NCBI GenBank assembly: GCA_029224185.1
Contig: CM055201.1
Span: forward strand, 21,142,672-21,206,671
Direction of reading: 5' to 3'
DNA from: Karalla daura
Lineage: Eukaryota > Chordata > Actinopteri > Chaetodontiformes > Leiognathidae
Length of the DNA stretch: 64,000 nucleotides
Positions 10,431-20,761 of the stretch are shown here, one piece after another (the first letter of the stretch is position 1; every line of letters starts with the position of its first letter). A model generated the notes under the pieces. The model saw only the letters and a program-made list of their open reading frames with translations. It was not told where the DNA came from and searched no databases. The position numbers and the translations under genes are program-made.

Positions 10431-11565
10431 TGGTCAGGAAGGATAGACTCAGAGCAGCCAGATTCCAAGAAAGTGAAAAGGAAATGGGTGCAAAATGAAG
10501 AAAAATATTGAAGAAATGCAAATAATAAAAAAACATGGCTAAATATTCTTATGTGGATATAGAAAAGACCGTCTCTGATGCGAATAGTAGCTGTCTGAGA
10601 GATCACACCACTGGAGACTGAGACCTCTTGTCAGATATATAGTAAATCTAATGTAAGTAGAACAACACGTCGCATGCATGCATTAGCGTAGATACCCCGG
10701 GAATCGAACCAGGTCTGTCTGCTCCAGGGGCGGATGCTCAGCCAACCACTCCATCCACAAGAGAACAAGAAATGTGAAGTTTATGGGGTCCCTAACATGC
10801 AATACCCCTAAAATGCAAGGCCATGATGTTCAATAGTTAGGAATTAATTAATAGAAATAATCTGAAACCAACAAAAAATGTAGGATTTCAAAACATTTAT
10901 TTCTAGTTTCACAACTGTTTTTATTCATTCACATTGTGTTCTGTTGAAAAAGGGCTGGTGTCAGGAAGTGATCTGTTTCTCTTCTTCTCCTGTCTTTCAC
11001 TGGTTTACTGAGGTATTATTTCTCACACTTCCTGCTCATTTCTGCTTGATATCCAGTTCAGTTTATTTTGAGGTATTATAAACACTTTTATTGCGACAGA
11101 TGAGTGACGACCTGATTGACTTGCTGTAACACTGCAGCAGAGCTCAGCTGAGATGACGTGTGGCAATCTCTGGCCTCCAGGAACAGAATCTGACTGACGA
11201 GTTTAACAGAGTTTCTGTAAATGCAGATCTAGTGAAAATAGAGCAAAATGAAACAAAGCATTGAGACAGTATCACAGCTTCAGAAAGTTGATAAATAGCA
11301 ATCCAGAGAGAGGACACGAAGCCCTCACAAGTCCCTTCCCTCATCTGTTTGCATCCACAGGTGAGGGAAGGAACCCTACCATCTTAGCATGAGGGAAAAG
11401 AGACAATAACATTACGTTACAGGCACAAGAGGGACAAAGACATTCACCAGCATATCTGCTGTGTTCTGAATTGTGCATATAATGTGTCAAAACACACAAA
11501 TAAATGAATAAAACTGAAAATTGCTTTTCAATATGAAAAGCAAATGAAATTTCTTTTCAAATTGC
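10431..11565. other. Spacer with pieces of the duplicated unit
   Basis: The part 10930-11130 matches 6045-6240 and 8295-8485 of the duplicated units. The rest is AT-rich and unrecognised. No gene is seen. Confidence 0.5.
10685..10762 (-). repeat. tRNA-like pseudogene or SINE head
   Basis: The minus strand carries an A-box-like GTGGATGGAGTGGTTGGC and a B-box-like CCTGGTTCGATTCCC at tRNA-like spacing. The ends do not pair into a 7-bp acceptor stem and the T stem is imperfect, so it is read as tRNA-derived and not a working tRNA gene. Confidence 0.4.
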
Positions 11566-11659
11566 TTTTCAACATTCCTTTATAAATTGTTCAATGTCTT
11601 CACTCGTCAGTATGCAGATTCCATGCTTTGAGATAAGTGAAGTTTTGCTTCTCTGGATC

Positions 11660-12044
11660 AGGGAGAGAAAATCATCTTTTCCATAAAGTGTATTTCCTCC
11701 ACTTTGTCCATCCATTGGTTGATGCCTGGAGTCTCTGAGAAAACAGATCACTTCCTGTAAAAACAGTACTGTAAACAGGCCTGGGCCTTTTGTCCCAGTG
11801 TTGCATTGCTTCTATGCTAGCACCAGCATCAGTCCCTGCATGGAGCTGTTCTCCCTTCACAGGCTGAAGTGGGATCTCCTCTTCCCTACCAGGGCCATTC
11901 CCAGTTAGTCTCAATGTCCGGCTTCACATAGTTGTGCTGTGTGTGGTAAATCCTCAGGATCGATACAGTCAGAGCAACCTTCAGTACACCAGTAAACAGC
12001 CACAGCAACCAAGTAGAACTGGTAGTATGATGACGATCCACAGT
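11660..12044 (-). pseudogene. Ig-superfamily transmembrane and tail exons, copy III
   Basis: The transmembrane exon starts after an acceptor at 12045 (TTTTTTGCAG). One frame reads WLLWLFTGVLKVALTVSIL, a good membrane span, followed by a basic stretch and NYVKPDIE. The tail part at 11672-11914 ends KRPRPVYSTVFTGSDLFSQ. The membrane and tail parts do not share a frame as they stand. This copy serves the stalk exon that begins at 13056. Confidence 0.5.
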
Positions 12045-12176
12045 CCTGCAAAAAAATCAAAAGAATGAATGAATGAATAATGAACTAATGTATGTAAATA
12101 GTAATGTAATTTAAATAAGCAATGTTTTTATTCTGGTTTGTTCTGTTGAAAAATGGAACCAAAGTGAAAGACTCAC

Positions 12177-12963
12177 ATGTGGGGGTAGGACTGGAGACAG
12201 GACTGGGGGTAGGACTGGAGACAGGACTGGGGGTAGGACTGGGAGTAGGACTGGGAGTAGGACTGGGAATAGGACTGGGGGTAGGACTGGGCGTAGGACT
12301 GGGAGTAGGACTGGGGGTAGGACTGTGGGTGGGACTGTGGGTGGGACTGGGAGTAGGACTGAGGGTAGGACTGGGGGTAGGACTGGGAGTATGACTGGGG
12401 GTAGGACTGTGGGTGGGACTGGGAGTAGAACTGAGGGTAGGACTGGGGGTCGGACTGGGAGTAGGACTGGGAGTAGGACTGGGAGTAGGACTGTGGGTGG
12501 GACTGTGGGTGGGACTGGGAGTAGGACTGAGGGTAGGACTGGGGGTAGGACTGGGAGTAGGACTGGGGGTACGACTGGAGACAGGACTGGGGGTAGGACT
12601 GGGAGTAGGACTGGGAGTAGGACTGGGAGTAGGACTGGGAATAGGACTGGGGGTAGGACTGGGAGTAGGACTGGGGGTAGGACTGTGGGTGGGACTGTGG
12701 GTGGGACTGGGAGTAGGACTGAGGGTAGGACTGGGGGTAGGACTGGGAGTAGGACTGGGGTAGGACTGAGGGTAGGACTGGGGGTAGGACTGGGAGTAGG
12801 ACTGGGGTAGGACTGAGGGTAGGACTGGGGGTAGGACTGGGAGTATGACTGGGGGTAGGACTGTGGGTGGGACTGGGGGTAGGACTGGGAGTAGGACTGA
12901 GGGTAGGACTGGGGGTAGGACTGGGAGTAGGACTGGGAGTAGGACTGGGGGCAGGACTGGGGA
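12177..12963. repeat. 12-bp minisatellite, array 1
   Basis: Tandem copies of ggactgggggta and variants (ggactgggagta, ggactgtgggtg, ggactgaggtag-like, ggactggagaca), about 65 units. Higher-order blocks of the same variant order recur within the array and in arrays 2-4. Confidence 0.92.
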
Positions 12964-13056
12964 CAACGTCACTTCTGCTGCTGCTGACTGCATCACTCAG
13001 CTCACAGGTTAAACCGTCAGCATTGTCCCCCTGGACTTTGAGAGACAGAGACTCAG
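12177..13056 (-). pseudogene. Ig C2 second half plus expanded Pro/Ser/Thr stalk, block 1
   Basis: The exon starts after ACACCAG at 13057 and reads the second half of a C2-type Ig domain (NADGLTCELSDAVSSSRSD). It then runs into an array of a 12-bp unit, plus-strand consensus ggactgggggta, read as alternating Pro-Ser-Pro-Thr. It ends at a donor ACAT/GTGAGT at 12177. Occasional 11-bp units shift the frame, but no frame of the array contains a stop, giving a 303-codon open stretch. A Pro/Ser/Thr stalk between Ig domain and membrane is plausible for this receptor type. Whether it is expressed is unknown. Confidence 0.5.
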
Positions 13057-13096
13057 CTGGTGTAGGTTAGATTAATATCAGCATCTCATCTTTACT

Positions 13097-13699
13097 CTGA
13101 GGGTAGGACTGGGGGTCGGACTGGGAGTAGGACTGGGAGTAGGACTGGGAATAGGACTGGGGGTAGGACTGGGCGTAGGACTGGGAGTAGGACTGGGGGT
13201 AGGACTGTGGGTGGGACTGGGAGTAGAACTGAGGGTAGGACTGGGAGTAGGACTGGGGGTACGACTGGAGACAGGACTGGGGGTAGGACTGGGAGTAGGA
13301 CTGGGAGTAGGACTGGGAGTAGGACTGGGAGTAGGACTGGGAATAGGAATGGGGGTAGGACTGGGAGTAGGACTGGGGGTAGGACTGTGGGTGGGACTGG
13401 GAGTAGGACTGACGCTAGGACTGGGGGTAGGACTGGGAGTAGGACTGGGGTAGGACTGAGGGTAGGACTGGGGGTAGGACTGGGAGTATGACTGGGGGTA
13501 GGACTGTGGGTGGGACTGGAGGTAGGACTGGGAGTAGGACTGAGGGTAGGACTGGGGGTAGGACTGGGAGTAGGACTGGGAGTAGGACTGGGGGCAGGAC
13601 TGGGGACAACGTCACTTCTGCTGCTGCTGACTGCATCACTCAGCTCACAGGTTAAACCGTCAGCATTGTCCCCCTGGACTTTGAGAGACAGAGACTCAG
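13097..13699 (-). pseudogene. Ig C2 second half plus stalk, block 2
   Basis: Same exon type as block 1, with array 2 of the 12-bp minisatellite at about 13097-13604 and the C2 part at 13605-13699. At its 3' end the array runs straight into the intron sequence upstream of block 1 (near 13097) and has no donor, which marks an unequal-exchange junction. Confidence 0.6.
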
Positions 13700-13749
13700 C
13701 TGGTGTAGGTTAGATTAATATCAGCATCTCATCTTTACTCTGACTGTAC

Positions 13750-13866
13750 CTCTGTCATGATGAGCTCCCTGGTTCTTGTCCATTCCTAGGTGACGGGTTC
13801 AGACAGGACGTCTCACCGGGGTCACAGCTTACATAGACACTGAGCCAGGGAACAGGAGCTGACGAA
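13750..13866 (-). pseudogene. Ig C2 first-half exon, deleted copy
   Basis: Reads PVPWLSVYVSCDPGETSCL, the start of a C2-type Ig domain, but lacks the following VCEG segment through an internal deletion. It keeps the TAG found in the other copies. Its 5' end is fused to tail-exon sequence near 13866. Confidence 0.55.
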
Positions 13867-13879
13867 CGACGAATGTCCG

Positions 13880-14003
13880 GCTTCACATAGTTGTGCTGTG
13901 TGTGGTAAATCCTCAGGATCGATACACTCAGAGCAACCTTCAGTACACCAGTAAACAGCCACAGCAACCAAGTAGAACTGGTAGTATGATGACGATCCAC
14001 AGT
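13880..14003 (-). pseudogene. Ig-superfamily transmembrane exon, copy IV
   Basis: Nearly identical to the exon ending at 12044, with an acceptor GCAG just above 14003 and a membrane-span frame (WLLWLFTGVLKVALSVSIL). It runs into the rearranged C2 exon copy at 13866. Confidence 0.5.
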
Positions 14004-14161
14004 CCTGCAAAAAAATCAAAAGAATGAATGAATGAATAATGAACACAGGAGCAACTGTTCCTCGAGGAATTAATGTATGTAAATAATAATGTAATTTAAA
14101 TAAACTATGTTTTTATTCTGGTTTGTTCTGTTGAAAAATGGAACCAAAGTGAAAGACTCAC

Positions 14162-14611
14162 ATGTGGGGGTAGGACTGGAGACAGGACTGGAGACAGGAC
14201 TGGGGGTAGGACTGGAGACAGGACTGGGGGTAGGACTGGGAGTAGGACTGGGGGTAGGACTGGGAGTAGGACTGGGAGCAGGACTGGGAATAGGACTGGG
14301 GGTAGGACTGGGCGTAGGACTGGGAGTAGGACTGGGGGTAGGACTGTGGGTGGGACTGGGAGTAGGACTGGGGGTAGGACTGTGGGTGGGACTGCGGGTG
14401 GGACTGGTAGTAGGACTGAGGGTAGGACTGGGGGTAGGACTGGGAGTATGACTGGGGGTAGGACTGTGGGTGGGACTGGGGGTAGGACTGGGAGTAGGAC
14501 TGGGGGCAGGACTGGGGACAACGTCACTTCTGCTGCTGCTGACTGCATCACTCAGCTCACAGGTTAAACCGTCAGCATTGTCCCCCTGGACTTTGAGAGA
14601 CAGAGACTCAG
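14162..14611 (-). pseudogene. Ig C2 second half plus stalk, block 3
   Basis: Same exon type, with array 3 of the 12-bp minisatellite at 14166-14516, the shortest of the four. It has acceptor and donor signals like block 1 (donor at 14161) and is followed by the transmembrane exon at 14003. Confidence 0.6.
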
Positions 14612-14687
14612 CTGGTGTAGGTTAGATTAATATCAGCATCTCATTTGTTTGTTCTGTTGAAAAATGGAACCAAAGTGAAAGACTCAC

Positions 14688-15473
14688 ATGTGGGGGTAGG
14701 ACTGGAGACAGGACTGGAGACAGGACTGGAGACAGGACTGGGGGTAGGACTGGGAGTAGGACTGGGGGTAGGACTGGGAGTAGGACTGGGAGTAGGACTG
14801 GGAGCAGGACTGGGAATAGGACTGGGGGTAGGACTGGGCGTAGGACTGGGAGTAGGACTGGGGGTAGCACTGTGGGTGGGACTGTGGGTGGGACTGGGAG
14901 TAGGACTGAGGTTAGGACTGGGGGTAGGACTCGGAGTATGACTGGGGGTAGGATTGTGGGTGGGACTGGGAGTAGAACTGAGGGTAGGACTGGGAGTAGG
15001 ACTGGGGGTTGGACTGTGGGTGGGACTGTGGGTGGGACTGGGAGTAGGACTGAGGGTAGGACTGGGGGTAGGACTGGGAGTAGGACTGGGGGTAGGACTG
15101 GAGACAGGACTGGGGGTAGGACTGGGAGTAGGACTGGGAGTAGGACTGGGAATAGGACTGGGGGTAGGACTGGGAGTAGGACTGGGGGTAGGACTGTGGG
15201 TGGGACTGTGGATGGGACTGGGAGTAGGACTGAGGGTAGGACTGGGGGTAGGACTGGGACTATGACTGGGGGTAGGACCGTGGGTGGGACTGGGGGTAGG
15301 ACTGGGAGTAGGACTGAGGGTAGGACTGGGGGTAGGACTGGGAGTAGGACTGGGAGTAGGACTGGGGGCAGGACTGGGGACAACGTCACTTCTGCTGCTG
15401 CTGACTGCATCACTCAGCTCACAGGTTAAACCGTCAGCATTGTCCCCCTGGACTTTGAGAGACAGAGACTCAG
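14688..15473 (-). CDS. Ig C2 second half plus stalk, block 4
   Basis: The best-preserved stalk exon: acceptor ACACCAG at 15474, C2 half with NADGLTCELSDAVSSSRSD, then array 4 of the minisatellite (about 14693-15375) and donor GTGAGT at 14687. The array is open in all minus-strand frames. It lies downstream of the V-type fragment (15759-15842) and the C2 first-half exon (15524-15671), and the next exon in line is block 3 or the transmembrane exon at 14003. Because the C2 first-half exon has a TAG, the copy is probably non-functional as a full receptor. Confidence 0.45.
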
Positions 15474-15523
15474 CTGGTGTAGGTTAGATTAATATCAGCA
15501 TCTCATCTTTACTCTGACTGTAC

Positions 15524-15671
15524 CTCTGTCATGATGAGCTCCCTGGTTCTTGTCCATTCCTAGGTGACGGGTTCAGAAGCTTTGGTGCTGCCCTCACAGA
15601 CCAGGAGACAGGACGTCTCACCGGGGTCACAGCTTACATAGACACTGGGCCAGGGAACTGGAGCTGACGAA
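15524..15671 (-). pseudogene. Ig C2 first-half exon with in-frame TAG
   Basis: Acceptor TTCTTCAG at 15672, exon of 148 bp, donor GAG/GTACAG at 15523. It reads PWPSVYVSCDP-like sequence, GETSCLLVCEGSTKASEPVT, then TAG at 15560-15562, then EWTRTRELIM. The normal residue at that point in SLAM/CD48-type C2 domains is Tyr (pattern EPVTYxW), so TAC or TAT to TAG is the likely change. The rest of the exon stays in frame. Confidence 0.6.
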
Positions 15672-15758
15672 CTGAAGAACAAACCAGGAGGAACTTTATT
15701 TAACCTGAGCTGAAAAAACACACAAGGCTGCTTTTTTCACTCACACTAGTCCACTCAC

Positions 15759-15842
15759 ATAAAGCCTCGAGTGGAATGGTCTCCAAGACTTGATCATTGG
15801 ACTCAAGAGTCTATCTGCCACTCAGGTTTGAGGTTAGGTTTT
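15759..15842 (-). pseudogene. V-type Ig domain fragment
   Basis: Reads NLTSNLSGR, a stop, then TLESNDQVLETIPLEAL, ending at a donor TTTAT/GTGAGT at 15758. The DxSGxYTL-like pattern is the F-strand end of a V domain. The Tyr codon is TAG, unlike copies I and II, where it is intact. Upstream the exon is broken by an A/T run at 15840-15850. Confidence 0.5.
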
Positions 15843-15849
15843 TTTTTCT

Positions 15850-16380
15850 TTTTGCAGTAAATTGGTTTGACTTACATAATTTTTGTGCAAAAAACAAACA
15901 TATTTTTCTCTTCTTTCTAAAAAGCGACCCATAATATGTCATTCAGTGTAGTGAAATGGATTATTAAAAAATTATTGTGTGGCATTAGAAAATTGAAATG
16001 AGTTACATGACTTGGTTGTCTTATTAATGGCAATTTAAAACCATTTTACAATGCTCGTATTCTTCCAACCAGTAAGTTTTATCCTTTCGCCCTCAAGAAG
16101 GTTTTGCACCAAAGAGAAATCTGTTTGAAATACTTTATTATTCAGGTTGTCGGTATGTTCCAACTTATAAATTGCAATAATAGATGATTATTGGTTGGAA
16201 CAGGCACATTCTTTGGAATTTTGAAAAACTTACAATTTACTTTTGGGAGGCATGGTTTATGTAGCAACCACTGTATGTGGCTAACAACAGCACATTGAGG
16301 AACAAGTTTAACAGAGACATTACCATCATGTTCGACTTGTTCCATTGCATGTAGTGCTTTCTGCTAGTTCCTGTCTGCAG
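15850..16380. other. AT-rich spacer
   Basis: No gene recognised. The first 5' exons expected for the Ig-superfamily gene (signal peptide, V domain start) are not found here. Confidence 0.45.
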
Positions 16381-16520
16381 GGTTTGTTGCTGTGGACCAG
16401 GGTGACCTCCAGAAACTCAGGGATGCCTCCATCCCACATCCCTACAATCCCAGCAAGCAGCACATCAGAGAGCACTGTTGGACGAAGGTGCCAGAACCCA
16501 GACAACTGCTGCAGAGTTGA
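16381..16520 (+). other. Possible orphan last exon
   Basis: After an acceptor-like ctgtctgcag, one frame reads FVAVDQGDLQKLRDASIPHP and continues to a TGA at 16518-16520, followed by AT-rich sequence with aattaaa. The composition is protein-like but no family is recognised and no partner exon is found. Confidence 0.2.
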
Positions 16521-16659
16521 TGCACAATTTACTGCATGTTCTGCATATTGTATATACTATTCATTTGTCTTTTAAATGATCTTTTTGCACGTGTCATCTG
16601 TTAATTTATTCATAATTCGGTTTTTCAATTAAATATCTTGACAAAATTGCTGTGTTTTA

Positions 16660-16845
16660 CTTCACTAAGATGGTAGATAGTTTATTCATCCACAAAGGAG
16701 AAGTGTTCTGTACAGGAACCAAAAATTGTACAAAAGGACATCACATTAACAATGTGATAAACACAAAATTCAAGAGGCTGAGGTTGGATCAGGCGGGATT
16801 CGAACCTGTGAGCCACGGAGCTTCGATCCTCATTGTAAGACGGCA
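16660..16845 (-). repeat. tRNA-related SINE-like element, copy 3
   Basis: Shares its tail with the copies at 5895 and 8130 and has a better B box on the minus strand (CACAGGTTCGAATCCCGCC). Its position outside the duplicated unit shows that it is an independently mobile repeat. Confidence 0.5.
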
Positions 16846-17364
16846 GAGACGTGTGGTGAGGTTCATGGCTGGTGAGGCACTGACGTCATCACGATGAGAT
16901 TTTTCCAACATATGAACCCTACAGAGTAGCTTATTCACCATTTGATTGGCAGCATTTAGTGAATTGTTTAAAATCTCATATCAGCTTTAACATACAAACC
17001 GTATCACTGTCTTACCTTTACTTATAAACCACGGTTGGAGTAAATAACGGGCGGCAGCATTTGAAATTGCTTGTCATTGTTACTTGTTCTGCAGCCGAGC
17101 CGGGTAGTAGCGAGAAGAATCCCGGGATCACTAGCGCCCCCTACCAGGAGGCAGGAGAACTGCCTGCCTCACCCAGTGCTTCTTCACTGCCGTTTTAAGA
17201 TCGCTGAGCTGAGCACACGAATTTGGCTTCACACAAACATTACGAACATCAGCCAAACTATGGGAAGTCCGGAGTGAAAATTTTTTTTGCAGTATTGACA
17301 TTTCCATATATATGCACACAAATAATTAGTTTGTATATATGTATATATATGTATATGTACCGAG
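16846..17364. other. No gene recognised
   Basis: Contains a segment with the look of a dispersed repeat (17090-17280, with agcgccccctacc) and a short (atat)n run at 17330-17355. Not assigned. Confidence 0.35.
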
Positions 17365-18350
17365 AAAAAAGATGATGCCTTGTGACTTCCAGGCTGGACT
17401 ACTGCAACTCTTTACTGGCTGGATGCTCCCACAGGTCGCTGAGAACTAAAAGTAGAAAAGAGAGATCAGAACTCTCCAGTTCTGGCCTCTTTGCACTGGC
17501 TGCCTGTATCATTCAGGATTCACTTCAAAATCCTTCTCCTTGTCTATAAAGCTCTTCATGGTCTGGCACCTTCTTATATTTCAGATCTGACAAAACCCCA
17601 TTACCCCGCTAGGGAACTTCGTTCTCTGAATGCAGGCCTACTTGTGGTTCCAAGAAAGTCTAGATGTGGAGCCAGAGCCTCCAGCTACCAAGGCCCTCTG
17701 ATGTGGAACCATCTACCAGTCTCAGTCCGGGAGGCAGACACCCTCTCTACCTTAAAGAGTTGGTTAAATGCCCTCCTTTTTTGACAGTGCCTACAGGCAG
17801 ACCTTGAATCCTACATAAGCTGCTATTGTTTGAGTCACATTGAGCTCTATCTTTTCCTTTCTCTCTGTGGATCGGGTACACGTTCCCTCTTTCATCTCAC
17901 CCTCCTTTCTGTCTCCTCCGCCTCCTCCTCCTGACTAACATATGGACTGGGGACCTTGTGTCCCCAGAGTCTTTGTGCTTTTTTCCCTTACCAGACCCCA
18001 TGGATGCTGAGTTGGATGCAGGAGTCTGCAGGTCCCTCTCCAAGGCTCTTCCTGCTGCATGCACTGTTTATACTATGGGTGCATTTGGCCTCCAGACTAA
18101 AATCTAAATTGGTAGCCATCAATCCATGTATCTCTTGCTTCTCCCCGCCTGTCCATCCTGGGTGAAGATCCCCTCCTTTGTCTCTCTCTGAGGTGTTTTC
18201 TTGGGAGTTGTTTTTAAGCCGATGCAAGGGCATAAGGGCAGGGGGTGTTCACTATGTCATATTTTCTGTACATATTGTGGCTCACTTTGTAAAGTGCCTA
18301 ACCATAACATCTGTTATGAACTAGCACTTAAATAAATAAAGTTGAATTAA
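17365..18350 (+). mobile_element. 3' end of an L2-like LINE
   Basis: The frame gives SRLDYCNSLLAG near 17385-17425 and, from 17491, HWLPVSFRIHFKILLLVYKA, ALHGLAPSYISDL and TLSTLKSWLNALLF. These are the C-terminal landmarks of L2/CR1-type reverse transcriptases. A shift separates the two parts. A 3' UTR follows and ends in aaataaataaagttgaatt at about 18329-18350, like the 3' tails of fish L2 elements. The 5' part is missing, as usual for truncated LINE copies. Confidence 0.8.
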
Positions 18351-19292
18351 AGATGAGTTGAGAGGATCTTTTGTGAATGGAGGTGACCATTTTAAAAGGA
18401 GGGTATGATCATTAAATTAGATCAATGTTGGTCAGAAGACGTGGTGACTCCACCTCTTCATCTCTGCAGCTCCACCTGTTTCTCCATCTGGACTAACTCA
18501 TGCTGAGCAGCCAAACACCAAGAAGAACCCACACACTGGTGCAAGACTCCACTCAACATCACAAAGTTTACAGAGAGGACACATGTGTCAGGATGAACTA
18601 TGGAAAGATGTGAAGAGCATCATCAGTTTAAACTATTCATTTAGTACCATCCTCATGTTTCTGAATTCTTGGAAAAAGCATAATCCTGGTTTGTCTGATA
18701 AAAATACAAAATGTCCGATAAAATACAGGTTATTTATATCTAAAGTCATTGAAGTGTGGAGATTATTGTGAAGAACTGAAGCTTTGCAGCATGAAGACTC
18801 TCAGTGAGGATCAGGCGAACATCAGCCTCATGTCTGCAGTTTAGAGTCACCACAACCTTCACATCACAGTGGCGCAATGTGTCTTCCACTGACCTACACA
18901 CTGTGAGCACACCTACACATTGGCATTGAAATCACTGTGTTAAAAGTTGCAGACGAACAGTAATTGTGGTGTCTTGTGTCACTTGTGACATTTCGAGATG
19001 AATCTGGTGACTCAGCGTATGTGAGGAAGAGCACTTTGTTCTGAGCGCAAACATGAGGAAATGAAGGACACATTTAAAGCACCCTGAATCATTGTAAACC
19101 TAACCTGAGGACAAATGTACACAAATCTGTTCTTGAAGAGTCAGTTCTAGAAAGGGAGCATATTGGAGCATGTTGTGAAGCATTATTTCTGTATCAGGAA
19201 TAGAAATATCCCCACATGTTTTGACTTCATCTTTACTCTTACCTTACATGAGATGTGTTCAGAGTTCAGAGAGTGTTTAGAGAGATTCTTAC
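18351..19292. other. NLR-cluster flank with shared 3' blocks
   Basis: Contains a piece (18780-18870) of the repeated plus-strand fragment ending SEDQ...SLMSAV with its flank, and a segment at 18430-18480 that recurs at 30738-30785. No NACHT or LRR exon is found here, so pseudogene Z has no body. Confidence 0.5.
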
Positions 19293-19502
19293 TGTGTGTC
19301 TGAGGGTCCAGCCTCATTGTTGAAGAATACACCAAGAGGAAACGGTCGCTCTTCACAGACAGACAACTGGGTGCTGCAGACTCTGCTCCGTTCTCCTCTT
19401 CCTCCACATTTACACTCATCTTCTTCACATCAGTCAGAGAGCAGAAACAGGTTTAGTGACACTGATTGACATGGTGTTTATAGCTCTCTCTCTCTCTCTC
19501 TT

Positions 19503-19533
<31 letters not shown>

Positions 19534-19870
19534 AACACACACACATTATGGCATGGCACAAGAGAAATTTTTCATGTCTTTTTCAACTAATGTCTAAAAA
19601 AAAAGTGAATATAAACACACACACACACATGCACACAGAGAAAAGACTGACGGAACACAAAGTAAGAATATCCTCTCTGACACACAATGTTGCCAGCACC
19701 AGGTTAGTTCACTTTATGTCTGTATAATCCCGGGTCCATTCAATGTGCATTATCCTGACTGTACAATAATGTTAGATTAACACTCAGGCTGCCTCAGCTC
19801 CAGTTTGCCTCCATCTGCTCCATCGACTTGAAATAAAGTGTGAACTGAAGCAGAAATTCTTTCACTTTCG
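19293..19870 (-). pseudogene. NLR pseudogene Z, 5' end only
   Basis: The promoter motif, the non-coding exon (from 19788 up) and the start exon (ATG at 19419, to 19293) of the NLR family are all recognisable. The start exon reads MSVNVEEEENGAESAAPSCL and then loses the family frame after VKSD through a small deletion. The donor of the non-coding exon is CTGAGT instead of GTGAGT, and the acceptor of the start exon is CTG instead of CAG. No repeat exon, NACHT exon or LRR exon follows in the next 1 kb. It is a truncated, non-functional member of the cluster. Confidence 0.75.
19860..19869 (-). promoter_or_regulatory. ISRE-like motif of pseudogene Z
   Basis: tttcactttc on the plus strand, a perfect TTTCNNTTTC interferon-stimulated response element core. 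It sits at the same place relative to the non-coding exon as in genes A, B and C. Confidence 0.55.
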
Positions 19871-19879
19871 CTCACCCTC

Positions 19880-20740
19880 TCCAACATAACTCCATCATCA
19901 TAACCTCTGCGTCATACAACTCAACAATACAACACAACTCTCCATTCTTCAGGATGAGAGTGAAGGAGCTCCCCCCAGAGACGCCAGCTGAGGTGGTTCA
20001 GGCTTCTGGTCAGTTCCTGGTCAGTTCCTTGGAGATGTGTTTCAGGCTCATCTGGGACCCAGGTGCAAACAGGGATTTTGTTTCTTGACTTGCTCGGGAA
20101 CACATTGCTAAAATAAATGAATGAATGGATGAATAAATAAATGAGGATGTAAAGGGGAATGTGGGCGTGGGGCTGCTAATGGATCTTTACAGGAATTGGA
20201 AGTGGACTGAGGAAGAAAAAGAAAGAAGAAATAACTTTTAACACTTTGGTTTTGGGAATGTATTCATTGACATGACATCTTGCTCAGTGTTATATACTGA
20301 TATTAACAGCTGTATTTCTCTCTCCGAAGGCACATATTACAAGTGTACAGGAAAAAATTAAAACAGGGATACAGCATTACCTTCTTTATTTATTGCAAGC
20401 ACAGAATCATTAGCTATAATTATTATAACCTTGAACATTAAGTTATGAGGCATAAATTCACAAATAAATTATAAGTCAACTCACCAATGATACAACGCTG
20501 TCTTAGAAATAAAGAACTCGTGAAGAACTGCTCAACATTTTCAGTATAGAATGGTTGTCAATCTGGAATGTCATAAATGTTCAAAAACTAGTGGAAAAAA
20601 ATAGTTAAGATGATATTAATCGATGCAAATGAAGTTTTGTAAGTAATGGAAGTAGTTTAAAAACAAGCTTTCTTTGTTTCAACATCTCATCTGATGATCT
20701 GAAGAAGAAAAAAACAGATTTGGAGCAGGCAGGGAGTTAC
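19880..20740. other. No gene recognised
   Basis: AT-rich stretch upstream of pseudogene Z. The part 19930-19960 resembles the sequence upstream of genes B and C (tccattct..gaatgagag). Nothing else is seen. Confidence 0.45.
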
Positions 20741-20761
20741 AGCATCTCTACAGAAGTAATT

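Noticed and set aside
10685..10762. Functional tRNA gene on the minus strand
   Set aside because: A- and B-box-like motifs exist, but the acceptor and T stems do not pair.
12085..12996. 303-codon open frame of Pro/Ser/Thr repeats on the minus strand as a stand-alone gene
   Set aside because: It is the translated 12-bp minisatellite; its start Met is upstream sequence of the Ig C2 exon read out of frame. It is treated as part of the stalk exon.
12177..15375. CRISPR array, suggested by regular short repeats
   Set aside because: The repeats are contiguous without unique spacers, and the DNA is vertebrate.
12122..15429. Plus-strand Gly/Val-Gly and Gly-Thr-Gly repeat frames
   Set aside because: They are antisense readings of the same minisatellite, open only because the unit has no stop in any frame.
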